NCBI GenBank assembly: GCA_021828405.1 | Contig: JAKARZ010000071.1 | Location: 1-8,810 of the forward strand | Length of the DNA stretch: 8,810 nucleotides | DNA from: Bacillota bacterium | Lineage (GTDB): Bacteria > Bacillota_E > Sulfobacillia > Sulfobacillales > JAIMBI01 | Reading direction: 5' to 3' | Shown here: in pieces, positions 6,205 through 8,810 of the stretch | How the letters are laid out: each line of letters opens with the position of its first letter | Numbering within the stretch: position 1 is the first letter of the stretch | Position numbers and translations under genes: made by a program | The notes under the pieces: generated by a model | Seen by the model: the letters and a program-made list of their open reading frames with translations, nothing else | The model's database searches: none | Told to the model about the DNA's origin: nothing

Positions 6205-6903
6205 GTGGCGGACTCAGAGGCTCAGCACATTTTGGTGGTGGACGATGAACCGTCAATTGTGGATGCGGTCGCGACCACGCTGCGGTATGAAGGATATCGC
6301 GTGTCCGAGGCCTCCAGCGGTCAGGCGGCCCTGTCGGCCGCGCAGGACACCGCGTTTGACCTCGTGGTCCTCGACGTCATGCTGCCGGATATCGACGGCT
6401 TTCGGGTGACGCGGCGCCTCCGAGAGGACGGCATCCGGGTCCCGGTGCTGTTCCTGACGGCCCGCGACGCCGTGGATGACAAGATCAGCGGGCTCACGGT
6501 CGGCGGCGATGACTACGTCACGAAGCCGTTCGCCCTGGCCGAGGTGGTGGCGCGCATTCGCGCCATCCTGCGGCGCACCGGCGACGACGCCCTCGGCCAG
6601 TCGACTCTGCGCTTTCATGACCTGGTCCTGGACGAGGACACACACGATGTGACGCGGGGTGGGCAGCCAGTGCAGCTCTCGGCCACCGAGTTCCGGCTGT
6701 TGCGCTTCTTTATGCAAAACCCTCGCCGTGTGTTGTCCAAGAGTCAAATCATCGATCACGTGTGGCACTACGACTTCGGCGGGGAGGTCGCGATCGTGGA
6801 AACCTACGTGAGCTACCTTCGCAAGAAGCTCGACCGGCTGGGGCCGCCCTTAATCCAAACGGTGCGGCTAGTTGGCTATCGGCTGCGCGAGCCGGAAGCG
6901 TAG
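6205..6903 (+). CDS. OmpR/PhoB-family response regulator (CssR/MprA-like context)
   Basis: The predicted protein has 232 residues, normal for the family. The receiver domain (about 8-124) contains the acidic pair D13-D14, the phosphoacceptor D57 (V-L-D-V-M-L-P), T85 (F-L-T-A-R) and K107 (V-T-K-P-F). The winged-helix DNA-binding domain (about 133-228) contains S-A-T-E-F-R-L-L and Y-V-S-Y-L-R-K-K-L-D. Phosphorylated by the kinase encoded next, it would bind promoter DNA as a dimer. The GTG at 6205 is chosen because the family starts about seven residues before the I-L-V-V-D-D motif and AGGTGGG ends four bases upstream. The frame stays open to a GTG at 6127, but those 26 extra residues are Arg-rich and not family-like. 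Its wing region resembles actinobacterial MprA-type regulators. With htrA divergent, the likely role is cell-envelope or secretion stress response; the signal is not known. Confidence 0.93.
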   Translation: MADSEAQHILVVDDEPSIVDAVATTLRYEGYRVSEASSGQAALSAAQDTAFDLVVLDVMLPDIDGFRVTRRLREDGIRVPVLFLTARDAVDDKISGLTVGGDDYVTKPFALAEVVARIRAILRRTGDDALGQSTLRFHDLVLDEDTHDVTRGGQPVQLSATEFRLLRFFMQNPRRVLSKSQIIDHVWHYDFGGEVAIVETYVSYLRKKLDRLGPPLIQTVRLVGYRLREPEA

Positions 6904-8330
6904 TGACACTGCGCGACCGACTGCTGTGGGCCGCCGCCGGGGTCGCCCTGCTGGCCGTCCTTGCGACGGGACTCATCACCTACTCGGCGGTGAGCTCCTT
7001 CCTGTACAGCCAGGTGGACCAGACCTTGGTGGCAGCCCAGGGACCGCTGCGCCAAGCCCTGTTGGCGGGCCGGCCGGTGAGCCTGTCCGTCGTGGGGCGC
7101 CTCGCGCCGGGCCTGTTTGTTGAGGTGCGGGCACCGTCCGGCTCGGTGCTGGGGTCGGTGGAGGCGGTGACACCCGGCGGCCCCGCCCTTGCTCCGCGCC
7201 TGCCCGCCCACCTGCCGCTGGGTCGGCCGGGCCCAGCGGGGATGAACCAGGGCCTATTGCTCACAGTGCCGGCCATGACGTCGGGCGGGCCGCTGTTTCG
7301 CGTGCTGGTCGCGCCGCTCCCCGAGGGCGGCCGGCTGATTCTTGGGTACCCGCTGTCCGCCGTGACCACGGTGCTGCGCGAGTTGGAGTATGCGCTGATC
7401 GTAGTCGCGGCGGCGGCGCTGTTGTGTGCCGAAGCGCTGGGCTGGTGGCTGGTGGGCATTGGGCTCCGGCCCCTAAAGGCCATGGAGCGTACCACCACCG
7501 CCATCGCGTCGGGCCAGCTGGATGAGCGGGTGCCCGAGGGAGCCCCGGCATCGGAGCTAGGCCACCTGGCGCGCTCATTCAACGTCATGCTGGACCGCAT
7601 TCAAGAGGCGTTCCGCCACCGCGACGCCGTCGAGGACCGCCTGCGGCGCTTTGTGGCTGACGCGTCACACGAGCTCCGCACGCCGGTGGCGGCGGTGGCC
7701 GCCTACGCGGAGCTGTTCCATCGGGGAGCGGAAAAGCGGCCCGAGGACCTGGCCCGCGTGATGCACGGGATCCAGGGTGAAACGGCGCGCATGACGCGCC
7801 TCGTGGAGGACCTGATGCTGTTGGCGCGGCTGGACGAGGGACGCGCCCTGGAGTCCCAACCAGTGGAGCTGCTGTCGCTCGCGCTGGAAGCGGCCGACAC
7901 CTCGCGGGCCGTGGGGCCAAGCTGGCCGGTGGAGGTTATTGCCACTCGGCCCGTCGAGGCGTGGGGAGATCCCCTGCGCCTGCGGCAGGTGCTGGACAAC
8001 CTTTTGGGTAACGTCCGCGCGCACACCCCACCCGGAACCCGGGCCCGCATCACGGTGCGCGCGGACGACGGGTGGGCGTGGGTTGACGTGGCGGACAACG
8101 GACCCGGCATGCCACCGGACCAGATGAGGCGTGTGTTCGAGCGCTTCTATCGGGCGGACCCGTCGCGCTCGCGCCACACCGGGGGCGCCGGCCTGGGCTT
8201 GGCCATTGTCGACGCGATTGTCACCGCCCTTGGCGGCCGGGTGACGGTCGGTTCCTCCGCCGAGGGGGGCCTGGAGCTCTCGGTGCGGCTGGCGCGGGCG
8301 CCGCGACCCGATGAGGGCGGCACCGGATAG
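6903..8330 (+). CDS. Membrane sensor histidine kinase (HAMP-HisKA-HATPase), partner of the response regulator
   Basis: The predicted protein has 475 residues. Two transmembrane segments (about 8-30 and 162-186) flank an extracytoplasmic domain of about 130 residues rich in Gly, Pro and Leu. They are followed by a HAMP linker (about 183-236), a HisKA dimerisation domain (about 245-310) with the phosphorylated H256 in S-H-E-L-R-T-P, and an HATPase_c domain (about 353-465). Its boxes are complete: N (L-D-N-L-L-G-N, 364-370), G1 (D-N-G-P-G-M, 398-403), F (E-R-F-Y-R-A-D, 413-419) and G2 (G-G-A-G-L-G-L, 427-433). The GTG at 6903 shares its G with the TAG stop of the regulator, so the pair is translationally coupled. 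GGAAG just upstream can serve as ribosome binding site. The sensor domain matches no family I can name. CssS and MprB are kinases in similar settings, but the stimulus here is unknown. Confidence 0.93.
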   Translation: MTLRDRLLWAAAGVALLAVLATGLITYSAVSSFLYSQVDQTLVAAQGPLRQALLAGRPVSLSVVGRLAPGLFVEVRAPSGSVLGSVEAVTPGGPALAPRLPAHLPLGRPGPAGMNQGLLLTVPAMTSGGPLFRVLVAPLPEGGRLILGYPLSAVTTVLRELEYALIVVAAAALLCAEALGWWLVGIGLRPLKAMERTTTAIASGQLDERVPEGAPASELGHLARSFNVMLDRIQEAFRHRDAVEDRLRRFVADASHELRTPVAAVAAYAELFHRGAEKRPEDLARVMHGIQGETARMTRLVEDLMLLARLDEGRALESQPVELLSLALEAADTSRAVGPSWPVEVIATRPVEAWGDPLRLRQVLDNLLGNVRAHTPPGTRARITVRADDGWAWVDVADNGPGMPPDQMRRVFERFYRADPSRSRHTGGAGLGLAIVDAIVTALGGRVTVGSSAEGGLELSVRLARAPRPDEGGTG

Positions 8331-8404
8331 GCGAGATAGTAGCGGCCATCGCGGCATGAATCAACGGTTCGGACTTGCGCGGGGTTATCGGATGGGGCGT
8401 CAAA

Positions 8405-8424
8405 CCCCGGCTTTAGCCGTGGGG
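8405..8424 (+). repeat. IS605-type subterminal palindrome
   Basis: CCCC-GGC-TTTA-GCC-GT-GGGG folds into a short hairpin with a two-base bulge. Imperfect palindromes of this make-up are typical of the ends of IS200/IS605-family elements. A related hairpin also closes the omega RNA at the right end of many tnpB loci. Here it lies about 145 bases upstream of the tnpB start, so it is either the left-end hairpin or the right end of a neighbouring element. Confidence 0.5.
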
Positions 8425-8435
8425 ATATCAGCCCT

Positions 8436-8453
8436 TTGGCCCGCGAGGGCCAA
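8436..8453 (+). terminator. Hairpin with GCGA tetraloop, possible kinase-operon terminator
   Basis: A perfect 7-bp stem TTGGCCC/GGGCCAA closes a GNRA-type loop (GCGA) and is followed by TCTGTTTCC. It lies about 105 bases after the kinase stop and could end that transcript. It may equally be part of the transposon end. Confidence 0.3.
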
Positions 8454-8569
8454 TCTGTTTCCTCCCGGCGCTGGCCAATTCGTCGTGAGAAAGTGGCCCC
8501 CGGCCGGCCTCGGCATTAGAATGATGGCGGCGATCGACCATATGTGCGTAAACAGGGGGGACGAGCGGC

Positions 8570-8810
8570 ATGGTCATCCGGCGCGGCGACCGGTTCCGCC
8601 TGGACCCCTCGCCCGAGGTGGACCGGCGGCTCACCACGTTTGTGGGGCACGCCCGCTACGTCTGGAATCAGGCGCTGGCCCTCAATCGGCGTCGCCTCGC
8701 GCAGGGGGTGCCCTTGCTGGGGTACGATGACTTGGCGGGAATGCTCCGGTTCTGGAAACGCACCAACGAGCGCGGCTTCTTGGCCGACGCGCCGTCCCAA
8801 CCGTTGCAGC
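8570..8810 (+). CDS. tnpB: TnpB (OrfB) of an IS200/IS605-family element, N-terminal part, cut by window end
   Basis: Eighty codons are visible from the ATG at 8570, and the frame is still open at the last base. The sequence follows the N-terminal helix-turn-helix domain of OrfB_IS605/TnpB closely: a basic start (V-I-R-R-G-D-R-F-R-L), a P-S-P-E motif near residue 13, then A-R-Y-V-W-N-Q-A-L-A-L (28-38), Y-D-D-L (52-55) and A-P-S-Q-P-L-Q at 74-80. TnpB proteins are RNA-guided DNA nucleases, the ancestors of Cas12, and help retain these elements. The RuvC-like catalytic part, the zinc finger and the omega RNA would lie beyond the window, so it is unknown whether the gene is intact. GGGGGGA upstream provides the ribosome binding site. 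No tnpA transposase precedes it, so mobility would depend on a partner elsewhere. Confidence 0.88.
   Translation, partial: MVIRRGDRFRLDPSPEVDRRLTTFVGHARYVWNQALALNRRRLAQGVPLLGYDDLAGMLRFWKRTNERGFLADAPSQPLQ

Larger units (their letters stand above)
8331..8569 (+). other. Region between kinase gene and tnpB, probable left end of an IS200/IS605-type element
   Basis: These 239 bases hold no recognised gene. They contain two hairpins in tandem (8405-8424 and 8436-8453), a -10-like TAGAAT at 8517-8522 without a clear -35, and a G-rich ribosome binding site (GGGGGGA, 8555-8561). The exact element boundary cannot be placed, because this family makes no terminal inverted repeats or target duplications. 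Confidence 0.45.

Noticed and set aside
6762..6902. N-terminal extension of the kinase into the regulator gene
   Set aside because: This is the regulator's coding sequence read in another frame; the GTG at 6903 gives the usual short N-terminus before the first membrane segment.
1..8810. CRISPR array, tRNA or rRNA gene, prophage or anti-phage cassette
   Set aside because: No regularly spaced repeats, no tRNA-like cloverleaf or rRNA sequence noticed, and no phage or defence gene beyond the partial tnpB.

Overview
The window looks like chromosomal DNA from a high-GC, endospore-forming member of the Bacillota. The clearest marker is an intact spoIIID, a sporulation regulator found only in spore formers. 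It sits directly downstream of a SpoIIQ-like LytM-fold protein, the same gene order known from clostridia. G+C is high throughout, with many GTG starts and GC-rich hairpin terminators. That would fit lineages such as Symbiobacterium, Thermaerobacter or Sulfobacillus relatives, but the sequence alone does not settle the genus.

Layout from left to right: (1) the C-terminal half of a large BNR/Asp-box beta-propeller protein (+), ending at a strong hairpin; (2) a 325-base leader region, then the sporulation pair spoIIQ-like and spoIIID (+), separated by a good intrinsic terminator that overlaps a candidate sigma-E promoter; (3) a convergent hairpin, then two tandem membrane-anchored HtrA/DegP-type serine proteases (both -), 434 bases apart; (4) a divergent control region carrying an imperfect inverted repeat of TGAGAG boxes; (5) an OmpR-family response regulator and its histidine kinase (+), overlapping by one base; (6) the start of an IS200/IS605-type TnpB gene (+), cut by the window end and preceded by two hairpins.

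The htrA genes and the two-component system most likely form one cell-envelope stress module. The arrangement recalls Bacillus CssRS, which is divergent from htrB and senses secretion stress, and mycobacterial MprAB with the HtrA protease PepD. In this window the putative operator lies symmetrically between htrA and the regulator and overlaps a candidate htrA promoter. The regulator could therefore control the protease and itself from one site.

The sporulation pair would act in sequence. The SpoIIQ-like protein would be made in the forespore as part of the channel between the two cells. SpoIIID would be made in the mother cell under sigma-E. No wholly new system was recognised. The best leads are the symmetric operator, the fully degenerate LytM active site, the promoter overlapping a terminator before spoIIID, the divergent PDZ domain of the second HtrA, and the palindrome upstream of tnpB.
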